Below, in pieces: positions 1 to 8,559 of a stretch of DNA of 64,000 nt. Under the pieces are notes generated by a model that had not been told where the DNA came from, did not search any database, and worked only from the letters and a program-made list of their open reading frames with translations. Source of the DNA: Variovorax boronicumulans NBRC 103145 (lineage in GTDB: Bacteria; Pseudomonadota; Gammaproteobacteria; Burkholderiales; Burkholderiaceae_C); assembly GCF_001591345.1 (NCBI RefSeq), contig NZ_BCUS01000006.1, positions 1-64,000 on the forward strand, written 5' to 3'. A program made the position numbers and the translations under genes. Within the stretch, counting starts at the first letter, position 1. Every line of letters begins with the position of its first letter.

Positions 1-443
1 ACGGTGCCGCCGTCGATCAGCGGCACGCCCCAGCGGCGGCAGAACACGCCGAACACCGCGTCGTCGTCGGCCACGCGCAGGTCGGCCAGCAGCGCGAGTT
101 CGAGCCCGCCCGCGACCGCGTAGCCGTTCACCGCTGCGATCAGCGGCTTGGACAGCGGCATGCGCGTCGGGCCCATCGGGCCGGCGCCCCCGCCCTCGGG
201 GTCGAGCTCGTTGCGGCGCGCGGGGTCGCCGACCGCGCCCAGGTCGGCGCCCGCGCAGAAATGGCCGCCCGCGCCCGTCAACACGGCCACGCGCAGCGCG
301 TCGTCGGCCTCGAAGCGTTCGAAGGCCGCGCGCAACGCGGCGGCCACCACGCCGTCCACGGCGTTGCGTTTGTCGGGACGGTTCAGCGTGAGCGTGCAGA
401 CGGGGCCGTCCGCTTCGAAGGTCACGCAGGGTGGGGTGGACAT
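1..443 (-). CDS. Crotonase/enoyl-CoA hydratase family protein (C-terminus beyond window)
   Basis: The N-terminal 147 residues are visible; the gene runs off the left edge. Crotonase oxyanion-hole elements are clear: CAGADL at about residues 63-68 and AVAGGLELAL at about 109-118. Crotonases stabilise enolate anions of acyl-CoA thioesters. The Glu in GGLEL fits the first catalytic Glu of enoyl-CoA hydratase, but the following FGVFCRRWGVP segment seems to lack the second (FGxPE in true hydratases). It may therefore be an isomerase, lyase or diverged hydratase. It lies 82 bp downstream of an acyl-CoA ligase on the same strand and probably belongs to that operon. Family is sure; reaction is not. 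Confidence 0.85.
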   Translation of the reverse strand, partial: MSTPPCVTFEADGPVCTLTLNRPDKRNAVDGVVAAALRAAFERFEADDALRVAVLTGAGGHFCAGADLGAVGDPARRNELDPEGGGAGPMGPTRMPLSKPLIAAVNGYAVAGGLELALLADLRVADDDAVFGVFCRRWGVPLIDGGT

Positions 444-525
444 GGGCGGCGTCTCCGGGAAGTTGAAATGGCGGGTGGCCCGGCCATCGTAGAAAACATT
501 CCCGGGTTCTCCAACCCCGCCGCGT

Positions 526-2334
526 TCAGGTGGCGCGGATCACGTCCGCATCGCCCGGCGTCGGCGCATGCAGCCGCGCCACCTCGGTCGCGCGCCGCGT
601 GAGCACCGCGCGCTGGTTGATGTAGCCCTTGTCGGTGATCTCGCCCGCGTCGAGGCTGGGCGGTTCGGCCAGCACCAGCGCGCAGGCTGGGCATTGCGAC
701 GAGCCCGCACCTTCGTCGCGCAGGGCGCGCAGCACCCCGGCGATGCGCGCGGCCAGGGCTTCGGGCGCGAGGGCGGCGCCTTGCGGGCTGGCGAACACCA
801 GCATGCCGATCGCGTCGCGGTCGTGGCCCGTGAGCACGATGTCCTGCACATGCGGCGCCAGCAGCGACACCAGCTTCACGCGCAGCGTGCCCACCGACAC
901 CCAGGTGCCGGTCGAGAGCTTGAAGTCTTCCGCCACGCGGCCGTTGAAGATCACGCCCCGCGTCGGATCGCCGGGGTTCGCGAGGTAGCCCGCGTCGCCG
1001 ATGCGGTAGTAGCCCTCGGCGTCGAAGGCACTGGCGGTCTCGCGCGGTGCGTCGCGGTAGCCGGGGAACACCGAGACGCCCTTGACGCGCATCTCCAGCT
1101 TCTCGCCGTTGGGCACGAACTTCAGTTCCAGCCCCGGCAGCGGCGCGCCGATGCAGCCGGCGCCGTCGAGCTGCCAGTGCGCCGAGGTGATGGCGGGCGA
1201 GGTCTCGGTGGCGCCCCACGAGGTCGTGAGCCACAGCGGGCGCGCGGGTCGCACGCGCCGCGCCACCGCTTCGAGGCGCTGCCAGGTCGAAGGCGCGAGC
1301 GCCGCCGCCGCGTAGAAGGCCAGGCGCAGCCGCGAGAACACCTCGGCGGCGAGTGCGTCGTCGGCTTCGAGGAACGGCAGCAGCATGTCGAAGCCGCGCG
1401 GCACGTTGAACAGCAGCGTGGGCTTCACCTCGCGCAGGTTGCGCACCGTCTTCTCGATCAGGCCCGGCGCGGGCCGACCCTCGTCGATGTAGAGCGCGCC
1501 GCCGTGGCACAGCACCATGTGCAGGTTGTGGTTCGCGCCGAAGGTGTGGCTCCACGGCAGCCAGTCGACCAGCACGGGCTTTTCCTGCGCGAGGAAGCGC
1601 CAGGTCTGCGCCATCATCTGCTGGTTGGCGCACAGCATGCGGTGCGTGTTGATCACCACCTTGGGCTGGCCGGTGGAGCCGGAGGTCAGCAGGTACTTGG
1701 CGTGCGTGTCGGGGCCCACGGCGGCGAAGGCCTGCATGACGGCGGGCGTTTCCTTCGCGTCGAGCAGTTGGTCGAAAGCCAGCGCGCCCGGATGCGTGTC
1801 GGCATTGCGGCTGAACACGGTGACTGCCTCGATGTCGCTGCCTGCGAGCGATGCGCCGTACACCTTCGCGTCGGAGGCGTAGATCAGCCCGGGCTGCAGC
1901 GCCTTCAACATGCCGTGCAGTCGCGACGGGTCTTTCGCCATGCGTGAGTACGCGCTCGACAGCGAACAGGCCGTGCGGCCGATGTGCATCGTCGCGAGCA
2001 TCAGCACGGCATGGTCGATGGCGTTGTCCGAGAGGATCACGACCGGGCGGCCTGCGGGCAGGTCCAGGTCGAGCAGGCCTTGCGCCACGGCACCGACGGC
2101 GGCGCGCAGCGCGCGGTAGTCGAGCGTGCGCCAGCCTTCGCCCGTCTCATCGCGCTCGGCAAAGGCCAGCGCGTCGGGCGTCTCGCGCGCCCAGCGCTCG
2201 ATCCATTCGCCGATGCAGCGCGCATACGGCTGCAGCGCCGTCGGCGAGCGCAGCACGAACGAGCCGTCGTCGAAGTCGATGCGCACCGTGCGGGGCGGCG
2301 CGACCAGGGTGTCGTCGAGAAGGAAGTCGGTCAT
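526..2334 (-). CDS. Feruloyl-CoA synthase-like AMP-forming acyl-CoA ligase
   Basis: This 602-residue protein is an ANL-superfamily adenylating enzyme, which makes an acyl-CoA from a carboxylic acid, ATP and CoA. The P-loop-like A3 motif LLTSGSTGQPK is at about 215-225. TSWGATETSPA near 375 and YYRIGDAGYL near 445 are later core motifs. The C-terminus has ITDKGYINQRAVL, where the catalytic Lys is expected. Length and the AFAERD and DWLPWSHTFGANHN segments fit the feruloyl-CoA synthase family. Its stop is 82 bp from the crotonase start, and the next upstream dehydrogenase ends 1 bp before its start, so it sits inside a five-gene operon. The substrate is probably an aromatic or branched acid; ferulate itself is not established because no vanillin genes are present. 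Confidence 0.85.
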   Translation of the reverse strand: MTDFLLDDTLVAPPRTVRIDFDDGSFVLRSPTALQPYARCIGEWIERWARETPDALAFAERDETGEGWRTLDYRALRAAVGAVAQGLLDLDLPAGRPVVILSDNAIDHAVLMLATMHIGRTACSLSSAYSRMAKDPSRLHGMLKALQPGLIYASDAKVYGASLAGSDIEAVTVFSRNADTHPGALAFDQLLDAKETPAVMQAFAAVGPDTHAKYLLTSGSTGQPKVVINTHRMLCANQQMMAQTWRFLAQEKPVLVDWLPWSHTFGANHNLHMVLCHGGALYIDEGRPAPGLIEKTVRNLREVKPTLLFNVPRGFDMLLPFLEADDALAAEVFSRLRLAFYAAAALAPSTWQRLEAVARRVRPARPLWLTTSWGATETSPAITSAHWQLDGAGCIGAPLPGLELKFVPNGEKLEMRVKGVSVFPGYRDAPRETASAFDAEGYYRIGDAGYLANPGDPTRGVIFNGRVAEDFKLSTGTWVSVGTLRVKLVSLLAPHVQDIVLTGHDRDAIGMLVFASPQGAALAPEALAARIAGVLRALRDEGAGSSQCPACALVLAEPPSLDAGEITDKGYINQRAVLTRRATEVARLHAPTPGDADVIRAT

Positions 2335-2335
2335 G

Positions 2336-3283
2336 TCAATCCAGCGTACCCGTCTCGGCCTTGGCGCGAATCAGGTTCAACAGCAGGGTGTCGCGCGCGG
2401 CTTGGAGGTCGGCGGTGTGGCGCGTGCCCAGGGCGTCGTCCACGCCTTGCACCACCTGCTGCTTCAACGCGTCCGTCATCGACGGCGCGCCCAGGTCCTT
2501 CCACCAGTCTTCGATGGGCCCGCCCAGGTGCGCGAGCAAATGCTCGATGCCGCCCGCGCCGCCCGAGAGGTGCAGGTTCATGAACGGCCCCATCACGGCC
2601 CAGCGCAGGCCGGGGCCGTGCGCGATGGCGGTGTCGATGTCGGCCACGCTCGCCACGCCTTCGTTGACGAGATGAAACGCTTCGCGCCACAGCGCGGCCT
2701 GCAGCCGGTTCGCGATGTGGCCTTTCACCTCGCGCTTCACGTGGATCGGCCGCTTGCCGATGGCCGCGTAGAAGGCCATCGTGCGGGCGATGGTATCGGG
2801 TGAGGTCTGCTCGCCGCCGATCACCTCCACCAGCGGAATCAGGTGCGGCGGGTTGAACGGATGCCCCAGCACCACGCGCTGCGGGTGCGCGCAGCCCGAC
2901 TGCACGCCGCTGATCGCCAGGCCCGACGAGCTCGACGCGAGGATGGTCTCGGGCGGCGCGGCCGCGTCCATGCGGCGGAACAGGTCGATCTTGAAGTCCA
3001 TGCGCTCGGGGCCGTTCTCCTGCACGAAGTCGGCCACGGCCACCGCGTCTTCCAGGCTGTCGTGAAAGCGCAGGCGGTCGACCGAGGCGCCCTCGGCGAG
3101 GCCGAAGCGCGCCAGCGTCGGCCAGTGCTGCGCCACGGCGGCGCGCAGCCGGTCTTCGGCGCCGGGCGAGGGGTCGGTCGCGTTCACGTCGAGCCCGTGC
3201 GCGAGGAAGTGCGCGGCCCAGCTCGCGCCGATCACGCCGGTGCCGACGACGGCGACGCGCTTCACGTCGGTGGTGAGGTTCAT
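2336..3283 (-). CDS. 3-hydroxyacyl-CoA dehydrogenase family protein (L-carnitine dehydrogenase-like)
   Basis: A 315-residue NAD-dependent dehydrogenase. The Rossmann motif GTGVIG is at about 14-19, the SSSSGLAISG segment lines the active site, and HPFNPPHLIPLVEV and the C-terminal helical domain (KGHIANRLQAAL near 185) are typical of the 3HCDH family. The single-module length and sequence style suit the subgroup that includes L-carnitine dehydrogenase, which acts on free 3-hydroxy acids. The ATG overlaps the stop of the upstream binding-protein gene by 4 bp. A BKACE enzyme in the same operon suggests the product is a 3-keto acid cleaved with acetyl-CoA. Carnitine, 3-hydroxybutyryl-CoA or another 3-hydroxy acid are all possible substrates. 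Confidence 0.85.
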   Translation of the reverse strand: MNLTTDVKRVAVVGTGVIGASWAAHFLAHGLDVNATDPSPGAEDRLRAAVAQHWPTLARFGLAEGASVDRLRFHDSLEDAVAVADFVQENGPERMDFKIDLFRRMDAAAPPETILASSSSGLAISGVQSGCAHPQRVVLGHPFNPPHLIPLVEVIGGEQTSPDTIARTMAFYAAIGKRPIHVKREVKGHIANRLQAALWREAFHLVNEGVASVADIDTAIAHGPGLRWAVMGPFMNLHLSGGAGGIEHLLAHLGGPIEDWWKDLGAPSMTDALKQQVVQGVDDALGTRHTADLQAARDTLLLNLIRAKAETGTLD

Positions 3284-4488
3284 GCCGATTTCCACCGCGC
3301 GCAGCGGCTCTCCGTCTTGGTGGTCCACGCGGCTTCGCCGGGGATGTTCTCGATCACCTTGTAATAGTCCCACGGCTCCTTCGATTCGGCCGGCGCCTTC
3401 ACCTGCATGAGGTGCATGTCGTGCACCATGAGGCCGTCGTCGCGCAGCCAGCCGCCCTTGACGAACATGTCGTTGAACTTGGTCTTGCGCAGCTGCGCCA
3501 TCACCTTGTCGGCGTCGTCGCTGCCCGCGGCCTTCACGGCCTGCAGGTACTGCAGCGCGGCCGAGTAGTCGCCGGCATGGAAGGAGGAGGGCATGCGCTT
3601 GTGCTTGTCGAAGAAGCGCCGCGCCCAGGCGCGCGACTCGGGGCTCTGGTTCCAGTACCAGCTGTCGGTGAGGTACATGCCCTGCGAGGCCTTCAGGCCC
3701 AGCGCGTGCACGTCGTTGATGGTGATGATCATGCCGGCGAGTTTCATGTGCTTGCTGATGCCGAACTCCGCCGCCGACTTGATGGCGTTCACCGTGTCGC
3801 CGCCTGCGTTGGCCAGGGCCAGCACCTGCGCCTTCGAGCTCTGCGCCTGCAGCATGAACGACGAGAAGTCGCTCGCGCCCAGCGGGTGCTTGACCGAACC
3901 CGCCACCGTGCCGCCGCTGGCCTGCACGGTCTTGGTGGCGTCGCCTTGCAGCGCGGCGCCGAAGGCGTAGTCGGCGGCCACGAAGTACCAGCTCTTGCCG
4001 CCGGCCTTGACCACCGCGCTCGCGGTGCCGCGCGCCATGGCCACCGTGTCGTAGGCGTAGTGCACGGTGTAGGGCGAGCAGTACTCGTTGGTGAGGCTCG
4101 ACGCGCCCGAGCCCACCACGAAGTACGGCTTCTTCTTGTCGGCCGCCACGCCGGCCATGGCAATGGCCGCGCCCGAGTTCACGCCGCCGATCAGCATGTC
4201 GACCTTGTTCACGTCGAACCATTCGCGCGCCTTGGCGGCGGCGATGTCGGGCTTGTTCTGGTGGTCGGCCGTGACCAGCTCGATCTTCTTGCCGTCGATG
4301 GCGCCGCCCATGTCGGCGATGGCCATGCGGATCGCTTCGGCGCCGGCCGGGCCGTCGTAGTCGCGGTACAGGCCCGACATGTCGCTGATGAAGCCGATGC
4401 GGATGGTGTCGTCGGACACCTGGGCGAAGGCGCTCGATGAGAAGAGGGCGCCGAGTGCGAGAGCCAGGGCGGTGCGGGGAATGTTCAT
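3280..4488 (-). CDS. ABC transporter substrate-binding protein, branched-chain amino acid type
   Basis: A 402-residue periplasmic binding protein with a Sec signal peptide (hydrophobic 5-20, likely cleavage after SSAFA at residue 22). The mature part begins DTIRIGFISDMSGLY, the usual LivJ/LivK peripla_BP_6 opening. LIGGVNSGAAIAMAGVA and the WYWNQSPESRAWARRF region fit the subgroup found with aromatic-acid and acyl-CoA operons. It would bind the operon substrate outside the inner membrane. No permease or ATPase is next to it; the nearest Liv permeases, 9 kb away, have their own LivK. It is translationally coupled to the dehydrogenase (ATGA overlap). Ligand unknown. Confidence 0.9.
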   Translation of the reverse strand: MNIPRTALALALGALFSSSAFAQVSDDTIRIGFISDMSGLYRDYDGPAGAEAIRMAIADMGGAIDGKKIELVTADHQNKPDIAAAKAREWFDVNKVDMLIGGVNSGAAIAMAGVAADKKKPYFVVGSGASSLTNEYCSPYTVHYAYDTVAMARGTASAVVKAGGKSWYFVAADYAFGAALQGDATKTVQASGGTVAGSVKHPLGASDFSSFMLQAQSSKAQVLALANAGGDTVNAIKSAAEFGISKHMKLAGMIITINDVHALGLKASQGMYLTDSWYWNQSPESRAWARRFFDKHKRMPSSFHAGDYSAALQYLQAVKAAGSDDADKVMAQLRKTKFNDMFVKGGWLRDDGLMVHDMHLMQVKAPAESKEPWDYYKVIENIPGEAAWTTKTESRCARWKSA

Positions 4489-4521
4489 GTGCGTGTCTCC
4501 GTTCGTTGTTCTCGTGCGTCG

Positions 4522-5442
4522 TCAGCCCAGCGCGAACTCGGGCCGCGGGCCGCCTACGCGCGGCAGGCCCATGATCTGGCGCGCCTCGGCCGGCGTCGCC
4601 ACTTCCATGTCGAGCTCGCGGATCACGCGCACGATGCGCTCGGTGAGCTGCACGTTGGTGGCCAGCTCGCCGTGGCGGAAGTAGAGGTTGTCTTCCAGCC
4701 CCACGCGCGCATGTCCGCCCAGCAGCAGCGCCGCCACGTTGGCTTCGAGCTGCGACATGCCGATGCCGCTCACGCCGAAGATGGCGCCCTTGGGCAGCGT
4801 GTCGACCATCATCTGCAGGTTGCGCGGCGAGTACGGCATCGCGTTCTGGAAGTTGCGGTGCACGTTCATCACCAGGTTGACGAAGTAGGGCTCGTCGTCA
4901 TGGCCTTCCTCGATCAGCGTGGTCGTGTCCTGCAGGATGTGCGTGGGGCTGAACACCTCCCACTCGGGCTTGATGCCGCGCGCCTTCATGCCGGCGGCGA
5001 GCTCGCGCCCGCGCGTGATGGGCGTGTCCATCAGGATCTGCTTGCCTTCGAAGCTCAGGTTGAGCGTGGTGGCGTCCAGCGTGCACATCTCGGCGCCGGC
5101 GTCCATGCCCTTGATGCGCTCTTCCCACGCGATCTCCCAGCGATCGCCGGCCAGCGGCTTCACCATGTCGCCGTGCACGCCGCCGCCGGTGGAGTTGTTC
5201 AGCACGATGTCGCAGCCGGCCGCACGGATGCGGCTGTTGATGTCGCGGTACACCTCGGCGTTGCAGGTGGCGCCGTCGTCGGGGCGGCGCGCGTGGATCG
5301 CGACCACGCTGGCGCCGGCGTTCCAGCAGCGCAGCACGTCGGCGGCGATCTCGGCGGGCTGGGTGGGGAGGTGGGGGTTCTGCGACTTGTGCGCCATGCC
5401 GCCGGTGGGGGCGATGGTCACGATCACTTTGCGCTTCGACAT
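4522..5442 (-). CDS. BKACE family beta-keto acid cleavage enzyme
   Basis: A 306-residue TIM-barrel protein of the 3-keto-5-aminohexanoate cleavage family, which converts a 3-keto acid plus acetyl-CoA to acetoacetate plus a new acyl-CoA. Family signatures are IVTIAPTGG at the N-terminus, VLNNSTGGG near 140 and [10 protein letters not shown] near 265, whose Glu is a zinc ligand. In the usual first zinc motif HxH the first His is replaced: here it reads [12 protein letters not shown], leaving only His50. It appears to be the first gene of the minus-strand operon, 33 bp upstream of the binding-protein gene. With the carnitine-dehydrogenase-like gene it suggests oxidation and cleavage of a 3-hydroxy acid. 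Confidence 0.85.
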   Translation of the reverse strand: MSKRKVIVTIAPTGGMAHKSQNPHLPTQPAEIAADVLRCWNAGASVVAIHARRPDDGATCNAEVYRDINSRIRAAGCDIVLNNSTGGGVHGDMVKPLAGDRWEIAWEERIKGMDAGAEMCTLDATTLNLSFEGKQILMDTPITRGRELAAGMKARGIKPEWEVFSPTHILQDTTTLIEEGHDDEPYFVNLVMNVHRNFQNAMPYSPRNLQMMVDTLPKGAIFGVSGIGMSQLEANVAALLLGGHARVGLEDNLYFRHGELATNVQLTERIVRVIRELDMEVATPAEARQIMGLPRVGGPRPEFALG

Positions 5443-5611
5443 GCTCGGGGCTCCTGGGGTCGGTCGTTCGGTCAGTCAGTCAGGGGGGCGCGCCATTATT
5501 TTTTGTGATGCGTTCGTACTCAGTCATCGCGACGACATTCAGGGGCAGGGTTTACGCGGCGCCAGCCGCTAAAGTCGCCCCTGCGCCGTTGCGCACACAA
5601 GGAACCTCTCC

Positions 5612-5992
5612 ATGAAATTTCTGCCCATCGTGCTGGCCGCCGCGGCCGCGTTCACCGCCCTCGGTGCTGCCGCGCAACCCGCCGGCCCCGCCACCTGCGA
5701 CGCCAAGCGCGAAGCCATCGGCCGCGACATCGACATGGCCAAGTCCAAGGGCCAGAAGCAGCGGGTTCGCGGGCTCGAAACCGCGTTGGCGGAAGTGAAC
5801 CGCCATTGCACCGACGCCAAGCTGGCGGCCGAGCACCAGAAGCGCATCCGCGCCCAGGAGCGCAAGGTGGCCGAGCGCGAACGTGACCTGCGCGCAGCCC
5901 AGGAGAAGGGCCGTGCCAGCAAGATCGCCGACCGCGAGAAGAAGCTGCACGAGGCGCAAGCCGAGCTGCAGCAGCTCAAGGGCGCGCAGTAA
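5612..5992 (+). CDS. DUF1090 family periplasmic protein
   Basis: A 126-residue protein with a Sec signal peptide (MKFLPIVLAAAAAFTALGAAA, cleavage near residue 21). A charged, strongly helical body follows, with CDAKREAIGRDID and later long Lys/Glu/Arg heptad-like stretches (about 70-122) that should form a coiled coil. Two Cys (CDAKR and the RHC segment) could form a disulfide. This matches DUF1090, small exported proteins of unknown role. The start has a good Shine-Dalgarno (AAGGAACC) upstream. It lies 15 bp ahead of a Crp-type regulator, so the two may be co-transcribed. Confidence 0.85.
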   Translation: MKFLPIVLAAAAAFTALGAAAQPAGPATCDAKREAIGRDIDMAKSKGQKQRVRGLETALAEVNRHCTDAKLAAEHQKRIRAQERKVAERERDLRAAQEKGRASKIADREKKLHEAQAELQQLKGAQ

Positions 5993-6006
5993 ACAAAAAA
6001 GACAGC

Positions 6007-6717
6007 ATGCCCTCGACCAAGCCGGCGATCCCCGCGGCCTCCCTGACCATTCCCCAGCTGCTGCAGGGCTCGGCCTGGTTCCCGCTGCTCGACGTGGGCG
6101 CAGGAGAGCGCGTGCTCGACGAGATGCGCGAGGTCGAGGTGGCCGCCGGCGCCGCGCTGTGCCGGCGCGGCGACACGCCGCTGCACTGGTACGGCACCCT
6201 CGAAGGGCTGCTCAAGTGGTCGATCACCTCCAGCGACGGCCGCTCGGTCACGCTGGGCGGACTGTCGGTGGGCAGCTGGTTCGGCGAAGGCACGCTGCTG
6301 CGCGCCGTGCCGCGCTCGGCCGACATCATCGCGCTGCGGCCCAGCCGTGTGGCGCAGCTGCCGCTGGAGACCTTCGAGTGGCTGCACCGCACGCAGCGCG
6401 GCTTCGATCACTTTTTGCTGCAGCAGATCAACGAGCGGCTGCACTGGTTCATGGGCAGCTACGCCGCGCACCGGCTGCTCGACGCCGACAGCCAGGTGGC
6501 GCGCGCGCTGGCCGGCCTGTTCCACCCCTGGCTGCACCCGGGCAGCGAGCCGCACCTGCAGACCTCGCAAGAAGAAATCGCCAACCTGTCGGGCGTGTCG
6601 CGCCAGCGCTGCAACGCGGCGCTCAACCGGCTGAAGGAGGCCGGGTTCCTGCACATCGAGTACGGCGGTATCACCGTGACCGACCTCGAAGGCTTGCGGC
6701 GCTTCATCCAGGAGTGA
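6007..6717 (+). CDS. Crp/Fnr family transcriptional regulator
   Basis: A 236-residue regulator with an N-terminal cyclic-nucleotide-binding-like barrel (about 30-145; GGLSVGSWFGEGTLLRAVPR resembles the cNMP loop) and a C-terminal winged helix (about 165-230). The recognition region is SQEEIANLSGVSRQRCNAALNRL. It lacks the N-terminal Cys cluster of FNR, so it is not an oxygen-sensing Fe-S form. The ligand is unknown. It follows the DUF1090 gene closely and converges on the flavin monooxygenase across a perfect hairpin. Targets cannot be read from the sequence. Confidence 0.88.
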   Translation: MPSTKPAIPAASLTIPQLLQGSAWFPLLDVGAGERVLDEMREVEVAAGAALCRRGDTPLHWYGTLEGLLKWSITSSDGRSVTLGGLSVGSWFGEGTLLRAVPRSADIIALRPSRVAQLPLETFEWLHRTQRGFDHFLLQQINERLHWFMGSYAAHRLLDADSQVARALAGLFHPWLHPGSEPHLQTSQEEIANLSGVSRQRCNAALNRLKEAGFLHIEYGGITVTDLEGLRRFIQE

Positions 6718-6724
6718 ACGACTC

Positions 6725-6744
6725 CCTCTCCCCGAGGGGAGAGG
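6725..6744. terminator. Hairpin between convergent genes, possible bidirectional terminator
   Basis: A perfect inverted repeat, CCTCTCCC-CGAG-GGGAGAGG in practice, lies 7 bp after the Crp-family stop and 12 bp before the end of the convergent monooxygenase gene. There is no U-run on either side, so intrinsic termination is uncertain. It may instead be an extragenic hairpin of the REP kind. Confidence 0.5.
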
Positions 6745-6756
6745 AAACCGGGCCGC

Positions 6757-8559
6757 TCAGCGCTTGTGGTGCGACGCCGCCAGCTCGTACACCGGCGTGT
6801 CGATCCCTTCCATGCGCGCCTTCAGCTGCAGCGCCAAAAATTGCGAGTAGTGGCGCGACTGGTGCAGGTTGCCGCCGTGGAACCACAGCTGCGGCACCTG
6901 CGTCGGCTTCCACATGTTGCGCAGCTCGCCTTCCCACGGCCCCGGGTCCTTCGGCGTGTCGGAGCCCAGGCCCCAGCACTTGCCGACCTTGTCGGCGATC
7001 TCGGGCGAGATCAGGTCGGCCAGCCAGCCGTTCATCGAGCCGTAGCCCGTGGCGTACACCAGCAGGTCGGCCGGCAGCTCGGTGCCGTCGGTGAGCGTGA
7101 CCGAGCGTTCGTTCACGCGCTCGATGTTCACGCCGCTCTTGAGGTGGATGCTGCCGTTGGCCACCAGCTCCGAGGCGCCCACGTCGATGTAGTAGCCCGA
7201 GCCGCGCCGCAGGTACTTCATGAACAGGCCCGAGCCGTCCACGCCGAAGTCGAGCAGGAAGCCGGCCTTCTCCAGCCGCGCGTACAGGTCGGCGTCGCGC
7301 TTCTTCATCTCCTCGTACACCGGGATGTGGAAGGTGTGCATGATCTTGTAGGGCACCGAGGCGAAGATCAGGTCGCCCTTGTGATGGTCGATGCCGCTCT
7401 TCACCGCCTGCTCGGAATACAGCCCGCCCAGCGCCAGCTCCATGAGCGACTGCGACGGCGCGATGTGCGTGGACGAGCGCTGCACCATCGTCACGTCGGC
7501 ACCGTGCTCCCACAGCGCCGCGCAGATGTCGTGCGCCGAGTTGTTCGAGCCCAGCACCACGCACTTCTTGCCCGCGTAGGCCTCGGGCCCCGGGTGCTGG
7601 CTGGAGTGGTGCTGGTCGCCCAGGAAGTTCTCGGCGCCCGCCACCTTCGGCACGTTCGGGTAGCCCGACACGCCGAGCGCGAACACCAGCTGCTTCGGGC
7701 GCAGCGTCACCGGCTTGCCCTCGCGCTCCACCTGCACCTCCCAGCGCTGCGCGGCCTCGTCGAAGCGCGCCTTGGTCGCGTTGGTGGAACTCCAGTAGTT
7801 GAGCTCCATGATCTTCGTGTACATCTCGAGCCAGTCGCCGATCTTGTCCTTGGGCGCGAACACCGGCCAGTCGTCGGGGAAGGGCATGTAGGGCAGGTGG
7901 TCGTACCAGACCGGGTCGTGCAGGCACAGCGACTTGTAGCGCTTGCGCCAGGAGTCGCCGGCCTTGGCGTTGCGCTCCACGATGATCGTCGGCACGCCCA
8001 GCCGACGCAGCCGCGCCCCCAGCGCGATGCCGCCCTGGCCGCCGCCGATGATCACCACCTCGGGCTGCTCGGTGTAGCCCAGCGCGGCCTCTTCGTCGCG
8101 GCGCTTCTCGAGCCAGTTCTTGCGGCCCTTGTGCACGCCGTGCTCCGCGCCCTTGATGCGGTTGTCGCCGGTCTTTTCCTCGAAGCCCTTCAGCTCCGTC
8201 ATGGTGGTGAGCAGCGTCCAGGCCTTGCCATTGCGCAAGCGAAGGTGGCCGCGCCCGCGTGCCACGCGCGTCTCGAAGCCGAACCACGCATCGACCACGC
8301 CGTCGGCCTCGGTCGCCTCGCCTTCGAGCGCAAAGGCCGTGGGCTGCGTGTCGGCCAGGCGCGCCTGCAGCATCGCGCGGATGGCGCCCGCGCCTTCCTG
8401 CGTGCGGATGTTCCAGGTGAAGGCGACAAGGTCGCGCCAGTAGCTGTCGGCCTCGAACAGCGAGACGGCCGCATCGATGTCGCCGCGTGCGAGCGCGGCG
8501 GCGAAGTCGGCCAGCCATTGGGCGGCGGCCCGGGTGGGGCCGGTGGTCGGGTCTGTCAT
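6757..8559 (-). CDS. FAD/NAD(P)-dependent monooxygenase with N-terminal NTF2-like domain
   Basis: A 600-residue protein. Residues 1-125 look like an NTF2/SnoaL-type fold (ALARGDIDAAVSLFEADSYWRD at the front, with one Trp/Arg-rich sheet). The rest is a flavin-containing monooxygenase. The FAD site GGGQGG is at 172-177, a second dinucleotide site VVLGSNNSAHDIC lies near 335-350, and ATGYGS near 530 is the FMO C-terminal signature. The ATG at 8559 was chosen because it starts the NTF2 domain; the frame stays open upstream for 72 codons of arginine-rich sequence without domain character. Expected reaction: NADPH- and O2-dependent oxygenation of a small nucleophilic or carbonyl substrate. Substrate unknown; no pathway partners are adjacent. 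Confidence 0.88.
   Translation of the reverse strand: MTDPTTGPTRAAAQWLADFAAALARGDIDAAVSLFEADSYWRDLVAFTWNIRTQEGAGAIRAMLQARLADTQPTAFALEGEATEADGVVDAWFGFETRVARGRGHLRLRNGKAWTLLTTMTELKGFEEKTGDNRIKGAEHGVHKGRKNWLEKRRDEEAALGYTEQPEVVIIGGGQGGIALGARLRRLGVPTIIVERNAKAGDSWRKRYKSLCLHDPVWYDHLPYMPFPDDWPVFAPKDKIGDWLEMYTKIMELNYWSSTNATKARFDEAAQRWEVQVEREGKPVTLRPKQLVFALGVSGYPNVPKVAGAENFLGDQHHSSQHPGPEAYAGKKCVVLGSNNSAHDICAALWEHGADVTMVQRSSTHIAPSQSLMELALGGLYSEQAVKSGIDHHKGDLIFASVPYKIMHTFHIPVYEEMKKRDADLYARLEKAGFLLDFGVDGSGLFMKYLRRGSGYYIDVGASELVANGSIHLKSGVNIERVNERSVTLTDGTELPADLLVYATGYGSMNGWLADLISPEIADKVGKCWGLGSDTPKDPGPWEGELRNMWKPTQVPQLWFHGGNLHQSRHYSQFLALQLKARMEGIDTPVYELAASHHKR

Noticed and set aside
526-5442. Calling the first operon a classical ferulate-to-vanillin pathway
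   Set aside because: The ligase looks feruloyl-CoA-synthase-like, but no vanillin dehydrogenase is present and a carnitine-dehydrogenase-like plus BKACE pair points elsewhere.
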